Shown: piece after piece, positions 1 through 8,631 of the stretch
Position numbering within the stretch: position 1 is the first letter of the stretch
Layout: each line of letters begins with the position of its first letter
IMG/VR virus record: IMGVR_UViG_3300029787_000268
Span: 1 to 26,915 of that record
Origin: a virus
DNA length: 26,915 nt
Direction: 5' to 3' (one strand)
The notes under the pieces: generated by a model
Told to the model about the DNA's origin: nothing
Databases searched by the model: none
The model's input: the letters and a program-made list of their open reading frames with translations, nothing else
Translations under genes and position numbers: made by a program

Positions 1-240
1 GTAAATGATTTAGGTAATAACGATGATTTGGATTTTAGACAAATTGATTCACTAACTCGATTAGCAAAAGAAATAAGAGAATCCCTTAAATATATGTTAG
101 AGTTTAAAGGACAATTAGTACACAAGAGAGAAGAAACTATTGTGGTCCAGCAGGTTGAGGTTATTCAAAGAGTATTAATTGAAAAATACCCGGAAGTATG
201 GACAGACATAAGAGATGCAGTTGCGGAGAAGATACAATGA
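1..240 (+). CDS. C-terminal part of a gene cut by the window edge; possible terminase small subunit
   Basis: The frame is open from base 1 to the TGA at 238-240, giving 79 visible residues, so the gene starts upstream of the window. The visible part is almost entirely helical and charged: a run around LTRLAKEIRESL followed by a second helix ending in DAVAEKIQ. This resembles the C-terminal helices of some phage small terminase subunits, and it lies upstream of TerL in a packaging module, but no DNA-binding domain is visible, so the assignment is a weak inference. Its stop codon overlaps the ATG of the next gene (ATGA at 237-240), which suggests translational coupling. Confidence 0.6.
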   Translation, partial: VNDLGNNDDLDFRQIDSLTRLAKEIRESLKYMLEFKGQLVHKREETIVVQQVEVIQRVLIEKYPEVWTDIRDAVAEKIQ

Positions 241-671
241 GTTGGGAAGATATACTTAAAATTAGCACAGAAGATGCTATTTCAGATGCAAAGCGTTTTG
301 CAAGTAAAGATGTAGCACAAAGTAGTAAAGATATTATTTTAGATGTGTTTAAGGATGAATTTACTATTCAACCTCAAAGTGAATCTTCGGGTGTCGAATA
401 CATAATTTTAGATTACAAAAAAGATTTCGATAAATTATACAATATGAGATTTTTTGATGGTCCCTTTGAAAGTTTAGAATTAAGGCCGGAATCATGGATG
501 AGAGATGGATATGTCGCTATTGTTCCTTATGGTATTCATTTGGATAATCATAAATTAACATTTCAGGATATGCCCGTATTTACCCCAAAGGATGCAGAAT
601 ATGTAAAAAGGGTGTATATTCAAAATTGGGAAAAGGCAGTAGAAATATTCAATGCTTCTAAAGAAAGGTGA
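237..671 (+). CDS. Unknown protein with N-terminal MSW-x-x-I-L-K tag (copy 1)
   Basis: This is a 144-residue protein of unknown function. I place the start at ATG 237 because it overlaps the upstream stop, has GGAG at about 225-228 before it, and makes the protein begin MSWEDILK, the octapeptide shared with eight other proteins here; a start at 198 is possible but would bury the motif. After the tag comes a charged helical stretch (residues about 10-40) and then a mixed region with many aromatic and acidic residues (FFDGPFESLELRPESW near 75-90). No signal peptide, membrane helix or known domain is apparent. It ends just before the next tagged gene. Confidence 0.85.
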   Translation: MSWEDILKISTEDAISDAKRFASKDVAQSSKDIILDVFKDEFTIQPQSESSGVEYIILDYKKDFDKLYNMRFFDGPFESLELRPESWMRDGYVAIVPYGIHLDNHKLTFQDMPVFTPKDAEYVKRVYIQNWEKAVEIFNASKER

Positions 672-676
672 TTAAA

Positions 677-862
677 ATGAGTTGGACAAATATTATTAAA
701 AACCGAGTATCTTATTCCGGCACTTGTCCAAAGTGTAAACAATTTGTATCGGGAGGTAGCCCATGTCCTCTTAAATTACCTACCGATAAAGAAACATCTC
801 CCGGTGTAGTACTGGAAGGATGCCCAATGAAACTTGATGAACCAGATATGTATTTGGAGTAA
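677..862 (+). CDS. Small putative zinc-ribbon protein with MSW-x-x-I-I-K tag (copy 2)
   Basis: This 61-residue protein begins MSWTNIIK. The ATG at 677 has the site AGGTGAT at 666-672 four bases upstream, which favours it over an in-frame GTG at 668. Four cysteines at residues 17, 20, 30 and 49 (CPKC, then SPCP, then EGCP) could bind one zinc ion as a small ribbon or knuckle; the spacing is uneven, so this is an inference. The protein is little more than the octapeptide tag plus the cysteine module. Function is unknown; a structural role or a protein- or nucleic-acid-binding role would both fit. Confidence 0.85.
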   Translation: MSWTNIIKNRVSYSGTCPKCKQFVSGGSPCPLKLPTDKETSPGVVLEGCPMKLDEPDMYLE

Positions 863-867
863 TTAAT

Positions 868-1200
868 ATGAGTTGGGAAAATATTCTAAAGTCCAATATT
901 GGTTGTAACAGTGCAGCATTAGTTGGGTTGGCAAGAGTATTATCACAGTTAATTGATTTGATTCCAAATACTACCCCAAAAGGACAAATGTATATTCAGA
1001 TGCTTTCAGATTTTGAAGAAAATTTTGGTCTTAATCCTGAAAACAAAACAGACCAAGATGTAGAAAACGCCTTCGATTATACTAGTGATATTTGTTATGA
1101 CTTAGACCGAGTAAATATTATAGGTGCAGATACTTTAGCAGATATGTTAGGTCAAATAGGTAAATTAAACGATGAGTATATTGCGTGTAAAAGAACATAA
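868..1200 (+). CDS. Unknown helical protein with MSW-x-x-I-L-K tag (copy 3)
   Basis: This is a 110-residue protein beginning MSWENILK, with GGAG at 856-859 upstream of the ATG. After the tag, residues 14-30 form a hydrophobic helix (AALVGLARVLSQLIDLI) that is too polar to be a certain membrane segment. The rest is acidic and helical, with three scattered cysteines (13, 76, 107). I recognise no domain. It is the last gene before the first intergenic gap with a TATA-like box, so it may end the first transcription unit in the window. Confidence 0.8.
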   Translation: MSWENILKSNIGCNSAALVGLARVLSQLIDLIPNTTPKGQMYIQMLSDFEENFGLNPENKTDQDVENAFDYTSDICYDLDRVNIIGADTLADMLGQIGKLNDEYIACKRT

Positions 1201-1202
1201 CC

Positions 1203-1210
1203 TTTATATC
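1203..1210 (+). promoter_or_regulatory. Candidate archaeal TATA box
   Basis: TTTATATC matches 7 of 8 positions of the archaeal TTTAWATA box and lies in one of only three gaps over about 12 bases. Its first base is 30 bases before the ATG at 1233, the spacing expected for transcription starting at or next to that ATG. An AAGGAGAT site at 1222-1229 also precedes the gene, so the start could be used both from a leaderless message and from read-through transcripts. Confidence 0.4.
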
Positions 1211-1232
1211 TAACATTGGCTAAGGAGATAGT

Positions 1233-1586
1233 ATGTCTAAGCATCCGAAGGATAAAAGTTTTAATGATAAACTTATGTTACTAATGGGAACACCTATTGT
1301 ATTAACATGGTTAGGTCTTGCAGCATATGTTATTTACATGGCTACCGCAGACCCTGATGTTGTTCTAGAAAACTTAGACGGGTTTACTGCCATATTAGGA
1401 TTAATCGGCGGTCCCGCTTTACTTATTATTACTAGCATGTTAGACCTATGGAAGAATGAACAGGCTAATGAAATTAATGAGATTCCTTCTGAATTGGCGC
1501 ATCGCCGTACTCTTGAAGAAATGGAACAGAAACATAGTATCGCTATGGATTCTTTCTTAACAAAATCGGAGGGTAAGAAGGAATGA
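1233..1586 (+). CDS. Small membrane protein with two transmembrane helices
   Basis: This 117-residue protein has two hydrophobic segments, at about residues 13-36 (centred on PIVLTWLGLAAYVIYMA) and 49-70 (centred on GFTAILGLIGGPALLIITS). A charged cytoplasmic-type tail of about 45 residues follows, predicted to form a helix or coiled coil (HRRTLEEMEQKH). The size and two-helix plan are like those of holins or small virion membrane proteins, but no lysin is visible nearby, so holin is only one possibility. AAGGAGAT at 1222-1229 precedes the ATG. The stop overlaps the next start (ATGA at 1583-1586). Confidence 0.85.
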   Translation: MSKHPKDKSFNDKLMLLMGTPIVLTWLGLAAYVIYMATADPDVVLENLDGFTAILGLIGGPALLIITSMLDLWKNEQANEINEIPSELAHRRTLEEMEQKHSIAMDSFLTKSEGKKE

Positions 1587-2014
1587 GTTGGTTTAATATT
1601 ATTAAATTGTCTCCTGATGATAGGCGGCGAAGAATGTATGCTGATTTAGAAGTCGAATTACAAGACATGGTAATTGAGGCTGTTGATAAACTAATGGAAG
1701 AAAATCAGTTCGCTAGTATAGCAGAAATAGGTTCGGAACCTATATCTTTACCGGGAATCAATTTATTCGTGGATGCAGAAGATGAAGATTATCTTCAATT
1801 ATACGTAGTGGACTACAGTGGAAATAACGAAGAACCGGCTCCTATTGGAACTATTGATTGGAAAGAAAGTAAATTAGAATTACAGGAAGATTTGCTAGAT
1901 AAAGTAAGTGTTAGAACACTACGTCAAATAGTCCCAACAGAAAAACAACGCATGGCTAGAGACATGAAACGATTTCAAAATATTAAATATGAAGGGAGGG
2001 AAAGCAAGGAATGA
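1583..2014 (+). CDS. Unknown protein with MSW-x-x-I-I-K tag (copy 4)
   Basis: This 143-residue protein begins MSWFNIIK and is coupled to the membrane protein before it through an ATGA overlap. The tag is followed by a basic patch (DDRRRRMY, residues 12-19), an acidic helix, a beta-rich middle (about 58-92) and a basic helical tail with KQRMARDMKRFQ near residues 121-132. I recognise no known family. The next gene overlaps its end by four bases and begins with almost the same nucleotide run, TGGTTTAATATTATTAA, so the two tags may derive from a recent local copy. Confidence 0.83.
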   Translation: MSWFNIIKLSPDDRRRRMYADLEVELQDMVIEAVDKLMEENQFASIAEIGSEPISLPGINLFVDAEDEDYLQLYVVDYSGNNEEPAPIGTIDWKESKLELQEDLLDKVSVRTLRQIVPTEKQRMARDMKRFQNIKYEGRESKE

Positions 2015-2292
2015 CTTGGTTTAATATTATTAAGAAGTTAAGTGGTAAACAATCTAAGATTGATGCCAATAAGGATGGAAAAATTACGGCAGAAGATTTT
2101 AAGCAGTTAAGAGAAGGTAGTGACGATACAGAAAAATTAGCACCATTAGCAGCGGCCGCCGGAGCAGTAGCCTTCGGAACTAGAATGGCTTCAAGCGACA
2201 AAGAAAAAATGGATGTTGTTAGTGAGGGTAAGAAACTATCTAATCAATATAAAAAAGAGGGTAAGCGACTCTCAAATAAATTTAAACAATGA
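2011..2292 (+). CDS. Tagged small protein with one EF-hand loop and a C-terminal repeat (copy 5)
   Basis: This 93-residue protein begins MTWFNIIK. Residues 18-29 (DANKDGKITAED) match a canonical EF-hand calcium loop: D1, N3, D5, G6, I8, with D rather than the usual E at position 12. Such single loops also occur in dockerin-type modules. Residues about 43-58 are alanine-rich and hydrophobic (LAPLAAAAGAVAFG) and could insert in a membrane or pack as a helix. The C-terminus is an 11-residue unit repeated twice (EGKKLSNQYKK, then EGKRLSNKFKQ). Calcium binding and a virion location are inferences. It overlaps the previous gene by four bases. Confidence 0.82.
   Translation: MTWFNIIKKLSGKQSKIDANKDGKITAEDFKQLREGSDDTEKLAPLAAAAGAVAFGTRMASSDKEKMDVVSEGKKLSNQYKKEGKRLSNKFKQ
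2224..2289 (+). repeat. Two-copy 33-base in-frame tandem repeat
   Basis: Units at 2224-2256 and 2257-2289 encode the pattern EGK(K/R)LSN-x-(Y/F)-K-x twice at the end of the EF-hand gene. The DNA copies have diverged at many third positions (aaactatct against cgactctca) while the residues are kept, so selection appears to act on the protein. Confidence 0.85.
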
Positions 2293-2301
2293 GGTGAAAA
2301 A

Positions 2302-2505
2302 ATGACTACAGAAAAAGAAGTAACAGACAAAGTTGAGAAGGCCGAAGATATGGTCGAAGAAGTTTTAGAAGAATTAGAAGAATTAGGATTAGTTGATGAG
2401 GCTACAGCGAATAAGATTTTAGCAAAGGTCACACAATATAAGCGGTATATTCTTCTGGCCATACCTGTCGCTATTGCTCTTGTAGCCGCTATTAGCGCGC
2501 TATAA
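2302..2505 (+). CDS. Small tail-anchored coiled-coil membrane protein
   Basis: This 67-residue protein has an N-terminal acidic coiled coil (residues about 4-32, rich in VEEVLEELEELG) and one C-terminal hydrophobic segment (about 48-66, ILLAIPVAIALVAAISAL) that ends the protein, a tail-anchored plan. GAGGTGA at 2291-2297 provides a strong binding site before the ATG. No family is recognised. Together with the two-helix protein at 1233 it makes two small membrane proteins within 1.3 kb, which could serve host-membrane lysis, entry or a membrane element of the virion. Confidence 0.82.
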   Translation: MTTEKEVTDKVEKAEDMVEEVLEELEELGLVDEATANKILAKVTQYKRYILLAIPVAIALVAAISAL

Positions 2506-2515
2506 GGGTGATACA

Positions 2516-4264
2516 ATGGAATGGTGGCAAGAACTATTAATTCGAGAAAATACTACTCCCGGAGCGATAGCCAACTTTACAGTAGAAACCCACCAACAAG
2601 AAAGGGTATTCAGTCAATTGGCTGAAAAATATTCACGGGCCACAGAAGAAATACAACAAAATAAAGATATTTCAGATTATGGGATATCCTCTATGGTTAA
2701 GAGAGATGAAATATTTAAAGAAAACATTTCTAGTATTGCTGAAGTTTTACGAGAAAAAACACGACAGTTACCAGTTGTTGTGTCTGCTAAGAGATTTAAT
2801 AAAATGTTAATCGAATTAGAAAAAGACCCCAGTGCTTTTGAACCGTTAGCAGATATAATCAAAGAGTATAGAAATTACGAACCAAAAGCAAGAAAAGAAA
2901 GTTTTGAAAACATGGTTAAAGTAAACGATGAAGAAGAACTAATGGATTCTCTTTTTGCCGTAATGAAAAGTCCAGATTTTACATATGGTGGAGAACTACA
3001 AACTTTAATTACATTATTGCCAAATATAACTAGGTCTAAGATAATAACTAGAGGTAGAGGACAAGAAGAACCCAAAGGTAGAGTATACGAAGTGGTTCCT
3101 TTAGATAGATTTACAGATACATTACAAGGACCCCATACAACTTTGGATAGATTTAGATTGTTATTACAGAATATACTTTCAGCGTGGAGAATAAATAATA
3201 ATTATTCATTTTATACCAGAAGATTACAACAAGGTAGGGTAACTGTGGGTTCACCAATGTATACATTATACAACGTACTAAAGTATACTAAAGACAAAGA
3301 CATATTTACTACGGCCTCATACGGTGCTACATTAGGTAGACGCGAACAAGTAGGTGCAGGTAAATATGCTAAAATGTATAGATTGTTTGCAGAAGAAAAA
3401 GCAAAAACAGACCCTCGTTCTATAGAACAAATAATAGAGGCTGCTAAAATATCCAGAACACTACCGGGTTCTATGCGAGCAGAATTTGATGAATTTATGG
3501 CTACTAGCCCTTTAACACAAGGAAAATATTACGCTAGTGGTGAAACAATAAAAGAGGTTACAGATAAATTATTTCCTACAGATATTGATGCAAAAGCGAT
3601 ATATATGATTGCTTACCCAGATGATAGTTCTAACGAGTTAAGTTTAGGAGATAGTTTGTTAGGCGCACAATTCCCTAGTGATATAGAAACTATTACACCT
3701 ATTAAATTATTAAAGGCATATTTGCATGTGATTAGAAATTTTAACCCACAGGTTATAAATCCCCTCATGGGGCTATTGGATAATATTAGGTCCGAGATGT
3801 TAGAACTAGAAACAGAGGTTGATGAAGATGATATATTTGCTGAAAGCGGTAAAATATTTGCTGAAAGAACCGATGGAACTTATTCAATAGATGTCCCAAA
3901 ACTAAAGACAATTGACCAATCTAAAGTAAAATCCGCAGTAGAGAAATTTATAACTAAGTTCAAACAAGAACTTGAGAAGACGGCTGAGAATATCGCGCAG
4001 GGTATTCATAAAATGGTCAACGATAACATAAACACACAAGGTCAAGGTAAATTTAGTATTGGTAGTAAAACAACTACACGCAAAAGAGAAGCAAAACCAG
4101 ACAGCATTCAAGAAAGAGTCAAGGAAAGAGAAGAACAAGAAGGCGATAGGGGAGACATCAAAATTAAAGAAACAGGTAACATTCAAGAATATCTAGATAG
4201 TTATGATAAACACAATGGTAAAGCAACTCTTAATATATTGGTGGTGAGTAAACGTGAACGATAA
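2516..4264 (+). CDS. Large helical protein of unknown function (582 aa)
   Basis: This is a 582-residue protein with GGGTGAT about 4 bases before the ATG. It starts MEWWQELLI, which loosely resembles the shared octapeptide (M, then W at position 3, then aliphatic residues) but lacks the I-I-K ending, so I do not count it. The body is mainly charged helix. A basic region lies near residues 178-192 (SKIITRGRGQEEPKGR), and the last 80 residues are highly charged and lysine/glutamate-rich. No membrane segment or enzyme motif is seen. Placed upstream of TerL, it could be an internal head or ejection protein or a minor structural protein. The function is not recognised. Confidence 0.85.
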   Translation: MEWWQELLIRENTTPGAIANFTVETHQQERVFSQLAEKYSRATEEIQQNKDISDYGISSMVKRDEIFKENISSIAEVLREKTRQLPVVVSAKRFNKMLIELEKDPSAFEPLADIIKEYRNYEPKARKESFENMVKVNDEEELMDSLFAVMKSPDFTYGGELQTLITLLPNITRSKIITRGRGQEEPKGRVYEVVPLDRFTDTLQGPHTTLDRFRLLLQNILSAWRINNNYSFYTRRLQQGRVTVGSPMYTLYNVLKYTKDKDIFTTASYGATLGRREQVGAGKYAKMYRLFAEEKAKTDPRSIEQIIEAAKISRTLPGSMRAEFDEFMATSPLTQGKYYASGETIKEVTDKLFPTDIDAKAIYMIAYPDDSSNELSLGDSLLGAQFPSDIETITPIKLLKAYLHVIRNFNPQVINPLMGLLDNIRSEMLELETEVDEDDIFAESGKIFAERTDGTYSIDVPKLKTIDQSKVKSAVEKFITKFKQELEKTAENIAQGIHKMVNDNINTQGQGKFSIGSKTTTRKREAKPDSIQERVKEREEQEGDRGDIKIKETGNIQEYLDSYDKHNGKATLNILVVSKRER

Positions 4265-6668
4265 AATTATTAAAAGTTTAAATGGGGCATTTAAAGCATT
4301 AGACCAAAATAGGGACATTGAGGCTCTAATCCCTTCGTTCATAAATTTGTTTGATACTGAACCGAAACCAACAGCAAAAGAAACTCTTGCTGCGATTAAG
4401 AAAACTAAAGAACTAAGAGCATCATTTTTCCAAACCTTATTTTTGGGTGTCGTTTTTGATGATGTTATGCAAACAGATTATTCAAAACGACGCGACTACA
4501 ATGATATGTCTAGTGTATTACAAAATAAAGACCTAGATAGATTTACATTATCAGACGAAAGACAAAGAATCAAAATAAAAAGATTGCTTAACAAATTAGA
4601 TACTCAAAACTTTTCGTCAAATATTCCCATTCAAACATTTACCGAAGAAGAGGTAAGGTTATTTACACAACTAATTGATAAAGTTACTACTCCTAGAACT
4701 CAAAGAGCAAAGGTGGATTTTCGTGACTTTACCAGTAGAATAACTACTACTTCTGCTACTGCGTTAAATAATAGAAAAAGGACATATGACTTTTGGCAAG
4801 TTATGGAAAATAACTTTGAAGGTTTAATAAAACAACTTAACGATTCAGGGGTTGAATACGAAGGAGATGTTCCTAGTTATATCGTATCAATGGGTCCAGT
4901 TACTCTTAGAAAAATTATAAACCCTAAATCACCAATTGTTCTTGATGTAATTAGAAATAAATACATTCAGGAAGAACTAGAAGAAGAAATAGAATATGTT
5001 GGAACTGGCATATTTACTGATGAAGGCATGGAAGGATATACTGCTGAAATCGGACAAAAGGATGATAGAGAATATATTAGTGCATTACAAAGCATTAAGG
5101 AGGGATTAGATTCAATCGAAGGTGCTATGATTTCCGGAGATGAAATAATACTTGACCCAATCCTTGCTATTATTCTACAAGACGAAGAACTTCCGGTAGT
5201 TTTAGATTCAGAACAAATCAAAGTAAATGTGGAAAGAATTATGCAGGGTCTAAGAGACAATGTTGACGAAGAAGATTTGGAGTTTTTACAACAAACATTT
5301 GACCAATATAAAAAGACAATGGAAAAGAACTTGAAAATGTATGAACCAATTATTAAAAAATTGTACAAGTTCGCTATCATGGATGGCCCAGAATTTTCTA
5401 GGGCTGTATTAAATGAAACCTTTGAAGATGAACAGGGTAAAACAATTCGAGGAACATACGATATTTTAACTGCCGAATACTCAAATGGTAACTACTCAGT
5501 AGTTGCTAAGAAGTTCACAAAATATGGAGATTTAGTAGATTATGTTAATACAGAAACAAATAAATTCATGAAGTTCTTAACATCAGAGTTTGATGTAGAA
5601 TCTTGGACGGTAGGAGATAAGACAGTTTTCACTAGCCCACAACCTAAGAGAGTAAAAAGAGAAACTAGGCTTACTGGTGGTGGAACCCCTATTATCCCTG
5701 TTAGAAGGGCAGAAAGACGTGATGTTCCTAAAAATATGTCTAAGTTAGTTGACGCTATTACAGATTATTATTATGGACCATTAACAAAAGATATTAATTT
5801 AGACGACTTACCTAATTTTACAAAAACACAAGAATATAAATCATTAGAAAGGTTATTATCTAATGATGTAATTTCATCATTGGCTGCTGAAATCGCTAGT
5901 GGTAGACAAAGACCACAATATACTAAAGATATGTTTTTACAGATTAATGCTTTCTTAAAGTTAGCAAACCAAGGACAACTAGAAGTATACGATGCAGAAA
6001 TTAAAACTAATGCAGAATTATTTATTTCCGCGCTAACTAATTTATTACAACCAATAGGTAGAGAAAGGTATCAAGATATTACTAAAAATTTATCAATACT
6101 AATAGGTGCTAAATTACATACTGTGTGGAGCGACTCCATAAAATCTAAAAATCAATCAGTACCAAATTTTCAGAACAGACCCCTAACTTATTGGGCAAGT
6201 AAATTTAATACTTTATTAGAAAAGGGACAAGACCCATCTATTTCATTCGTTAATATGGCTAGATTATTTGAGGATTCAGTTATTAAAGAATATTTAGAAT
6301 CAGAAGGTGCTGTTTCTCCCAGAGCAGAATCAGATGATGTAGTTAGGATTATTTATGGAACTAATGGTATAATAGATAACCTAATGAAGGCTGGTGAGAA
6401 TCTAAGTAAGATGGCCTCTGTGGTATTACAATCATATGACCTAATTAGAAAGTCAAAGGGAATGCCTACCCACGTAGGTTATTTAGATTTACATTCACCC
6501 GAAGATATGGAATATATTATTGATAAAATAGATAGTAAATATAATTTAGATATTTATGGTAAAGATGTTGATAAGATTGTTAAGTCCTCTATGACCATGA
6601 AAGAATTAGTATCTACATTAGGTATTCCCCACGAAGTAGTATATCATATTAGGGGAATGTTTAGATGA
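4254..6668 (+). CDS. Large helical protein of unknown function (804 aa)
   Basis: This is an 804-residue protein starting at GTG 4254, with GGTGGTGAG at 4241-4249 upstream, overlapping the previous gene by 11 bases. It is mostly helical and charged. A glycine/proline break with a basic patch (GGGTPIIPVRRAERR, about 475-490) separates a longer N-terminal part from a C-terminal helical domain of about 300 residues. I see no nucleotide-binding motif, cysteine cluster or membrane helix. Size and composition are like the unknown proteins at 2516, 12025 and 21857. A role in the virion interior or in assembly is a guess from context. Confidence 0.85.
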   Translation: MNDKIIKSLNGAFKALDQNRDIEALIPSFINLFDTEPKPTAKETLAAIKKTKELRASFFQTLFLGVVFDDVMQTDYSKRRDYNDMSSVLQNKDLDRFTLSDERQRIKIKRLLNKLDTQNFSSNIPIQTFTEEEVRLFTQLIDKVTTPRTQRAKVDFRDFTSRITTTSATALNNRKRTYDFWQVMENNFEGLIKQLNDSGVEYEGDVPSYIVSMGPVTLRKIINPKSPIVLDVIRNKYIQEELEEEIEYVGTGIFTDEGMEGYTAEIGQKDDREYISALQSIKEGLDSIEGAMISGDEIILDPILAIILQDEELPVVLDSEQIKVNVERIMQGLRDNVDEEDLEFLQQTFDQYKKTMEKNLKMYEPIIKKLYKFAIMDGPEFSRAVLNETFEDEQGKTIRGTYDILTAEYSNGNYSVVAKKFTKYGDLVDYVNTETNKFMKFLTSEFDVESWTVGDKTVFTSPQPKRVKRETRLTGGGTPIIPVRRAERRDVPKNMSKLVDAITDYYYGPLTKDINLDDLPNFTKTQEYKSLERLLSNDVISSLAAEIASGRQRPQYTKDMFLQINAFLKLANQGQLEVYDAEIKTNAELFISALTNLLQPIGRERYQDITKNLSILIGAKLHTVWSDSIKSKNQSVPNFQNRPLTYWASKFNTLLEKGQDPSISFVNMARLFEDSVIKEYLESEGAVSPRAESDDVVRIIYGTNGIIDNLMKAGENLSKMASVVLQSYDLIRKSKGMPTHVGYLDLHSPEDMEYIIDKIDSKYNLDIYGKDVDKIVKSSMTMKELVSTLGIPHEVVYHIRGMFR

Positions 6669-7204
6669 TAGAAGTGGAAATATTAGATAAAGTTTTTTCT
6701 GAACAAGAGATGATTAATCTATATAATACTACTAGAACAGATAGAAAACCCCGTAAGCCTAGAGGTAATAATACATTTTTTCCACCCTTTACTAGAGTTA
6801 CACCTGACGGCTACTTTGTGGCGATAGAAAAGGACACAGGTAAATACGTAGGACACGCTGGTTGGAAAAAATTAGATGGTAATACCTTTCTTACTGCTGG
6901 TAGTTTAACATTACCTGAGTTTAGAAATCAAGGTGTTAATCGAAAGTTATATGATAAAAGAGCAAGAGAAATAATTGGTGGTTCTGCTACCATTACTATT
7001 ACTACTAGTACTTCTGCTGGTTTTCTTAATATGGTAGAATCCTATACACCCAGAGTTACAATAGACGCCTTACCAGAACAGTTTCAACAACCTATAATTG
7101 AAGCATTAGAATATTATGCTAAAGCAGGTAAAAATGCTAGAGTGTATTATCGGGGAGATAATGCTATGAAGAAGGCATGGTCTATCCTTAAAACATTAAG
7201 GTGA
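6665..7204 (+). CDS. GNAT-type N-acetyltransferase
   Basis: This is a 179-residue protein, the usual length for a GNAT fold enzyme, which transfers an acetyl group from acetyl-CoA to an amine. Strands at about 50-68 (YFVAIEKDTGKYVGHAGW) lead to motif A, LTLPEFRNQGVNRKLYDKRA (81-100). RNQGVN (87-92) is the acetyl-CoA pyrophosphate-binding loop in the form R-x-Q-G-V-N, where many family members have G at the last position. The substrate cannot be read from sequence. It is coupled to the 804-residue gene by an ATGA overlap and to TerL by the following stop, so it is expressed with the packaging genes. It may modify a virion or host protein. Confidence 0.75.
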   Translation: MIEVEILDKVFSEQEMINLYNTTRTDRKPRKPRGNNTFFPPFTRVTPDGYFVAIEKDTGKYVGHAGWKKLDGNTFLTAGSLTLPEFRNQGVNRKLYDKRAREIIGGSATITITTSTSAGFLNMVESYTPRVTIDALPEQFQQPIIEALEYYAKAGKNARVYYRGDNAMKKAWSILKTLR

Positions 7205-7209
7205 TAACA

Positions 7210-8631
7210 TTGGATAATTTAGTTTACGATATGGACTTAAAGATGTCCAAGGGTAATTTTGAATATTTCTTTACTAAAGTACTAGGATATGAGATGGCTC
7301 CATTCCACAGAGAATGGTTAAAAGAAGTCCACGAAACAAATAGAACAGTAATTATTTGTTCCCGTGACCACGGTAAATCTGTTTTCTTTCATTCATGGTG
7401 TGTATATCAATTAATATTCCAAGAGCCTCCGTATCAGATGCTTTACATTTCTTCTAACCATAAACAAACAATGGTTCACATGAAAGACATTGACCGAATG
7501 TTTAGTAATAATCCAATAATTAAAAAGTTTAAACCTAGAGCAGGTTGGGCAGTAGGTGCTATGCGCTTAACAAACGGTAACGAAATACTTGAGCGTTCCG
7601 TTGGTTCACAGATTCGTGGACTTCACCCTCAAGAAATTATTATTGACGACCCACTAAAAGAGTTTTCAATGAATGCTATTCAACGCGTAACTGATTGGTT
7701 TTGGGGAGATATGATTCCTACATTACATCATACTGCTTCCCTTAGAATGGTCGGTACGCCATTTACATATACAGATATTTTTGCACAATTATCAGAAAAT
7801 CCGGCATATGATGTAAAAAGATACCCTGCTATTAATCAAGCAGGAGAGGCACTATGGCCCGGAAGATGGGATAAAGATAAACTAGAACAACGTAAATTAG
7901 AAATTGGTTCTAGTAAATTTACAAGGGAGTATTTGTGTATTCCAATCAGTACTAATACTATGTTATTCGACCCTGAACATGTTGAAGCGTGTAAGGATAG
8001 AGATGCGGTTCTAACTTCTACCCGTACATCAGATGACCTTAGATATTTTATTGGTTATGACCCGGCAATATCCGCAAATGGTGACTGGACTGTTATGACT
8101 GTATTAGAGGTAGATGACGATATGAATAAGAAAATCGTTCAAATATTTAGAGCGCAGGGATTAGATTTTAGAGAGCATATTATGCATATTATGGACCTAT
8201 GTAGAAGATACCAACCCGAAACTGTTATGATTGAAACAAACACATTCGCTAAAGCATTCGCTATGGAGTTAAAAAACATTAGTGATTTTCCTGTTAAAGA
8301 ATTCACCATGAGTAGAAAAAAGAAACAAGAAATAATTTTAAATCTACAGATGAATATTGATAACCATAAGATTGTTTTTCCATATGGGAATGAAGAATCT
8401 CAGAGCGTTTGTAGACAATTAATACAAGAATTGGAAGCATTTGGTATTAATCACAATGGTAAAATAGAGGGGGTAGGCGCACATGATGATATGGTTATAT
8501 CTTTAGCGTTGGCCAACTATGCAACAAAAAAGTTTTCAGATGTGTTTACGTTACTCGATGATGAGGGAATCTTTAATAATGGCTCCCCGTCTATGCCATA
8601 TATAGGTGGTGGTATTCGTGGTATTAATTAA
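7210..8631 (+). CDS. terL: Terminase large subunit (packaging ATPase and nuclease)
   Basis: This 473-residue protein powers DNA packaging into the prohead and cuts concatemers. Numbered from TTG 7210, the Walker A-type loop is SRDHGKS (about 51-57), Walker B is EIIIDDP (about 142-148) and the coupling motif is MVGTPF (about 180-185). The RNase H-like nuclease domain shows GYDPA (acidic residue D284), VMIETN (E342) and AHDDM (D426/D427), the usual acidic triad. I prefer TTG 7210 because AGGTGAT at 7199-7205 sits four bases upstream, as in its neighbours; GTG 7201 lies inside that site and adds three residues. No small terminase is adjacent. Confidence 0.95.
   Translation: MDNLVYDMDLKMSKGNFEYFFTKVLGYEMAPFHREWLKEVHETNRTVIICSRDHGKSVFFHSWCVYQLIFQEPPYQMLYISSNHKQTMVHMKDIDRMFSNNPIIKKFKPRAGWAVGAMRLTNGNEILERSVGSQIRGLHPQEIIIDDPLKEFSMNAIQRVTDWFWGDMIPTLHHTASLRMVGTPFTYTDIFAQLSENPAYDVKRYPAINQAGEALWPGRWDKDKLEQRKLEIGSSKFTREYLCIPISTNTMLFDPEHVEACKDRDAVLTSTRTSDDLRYFIGYDPAISANGDWTVMTVLEVDDDMNKKIVQIFRAQGLDFREHIMHIMDLCRRYQPETVMIETNTFAKAFAMELKNISDFPVKEFTMSRKKKQEIILNLQMNIDNHKIVFPYGNEESQSVCRQLIQELEAFGINHNGKIEGVGAHDDMVISLALANYATKKFSDVFTLLDDEGIFNNGSPSMPYIGGGIRGIN

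Noticed and set aside
2516-2545. A tenth copy of the tag at MEWWQELLI
   Set aside because: It keeps M and W at position 3 but lacks the I-I-K end; too weak to count.
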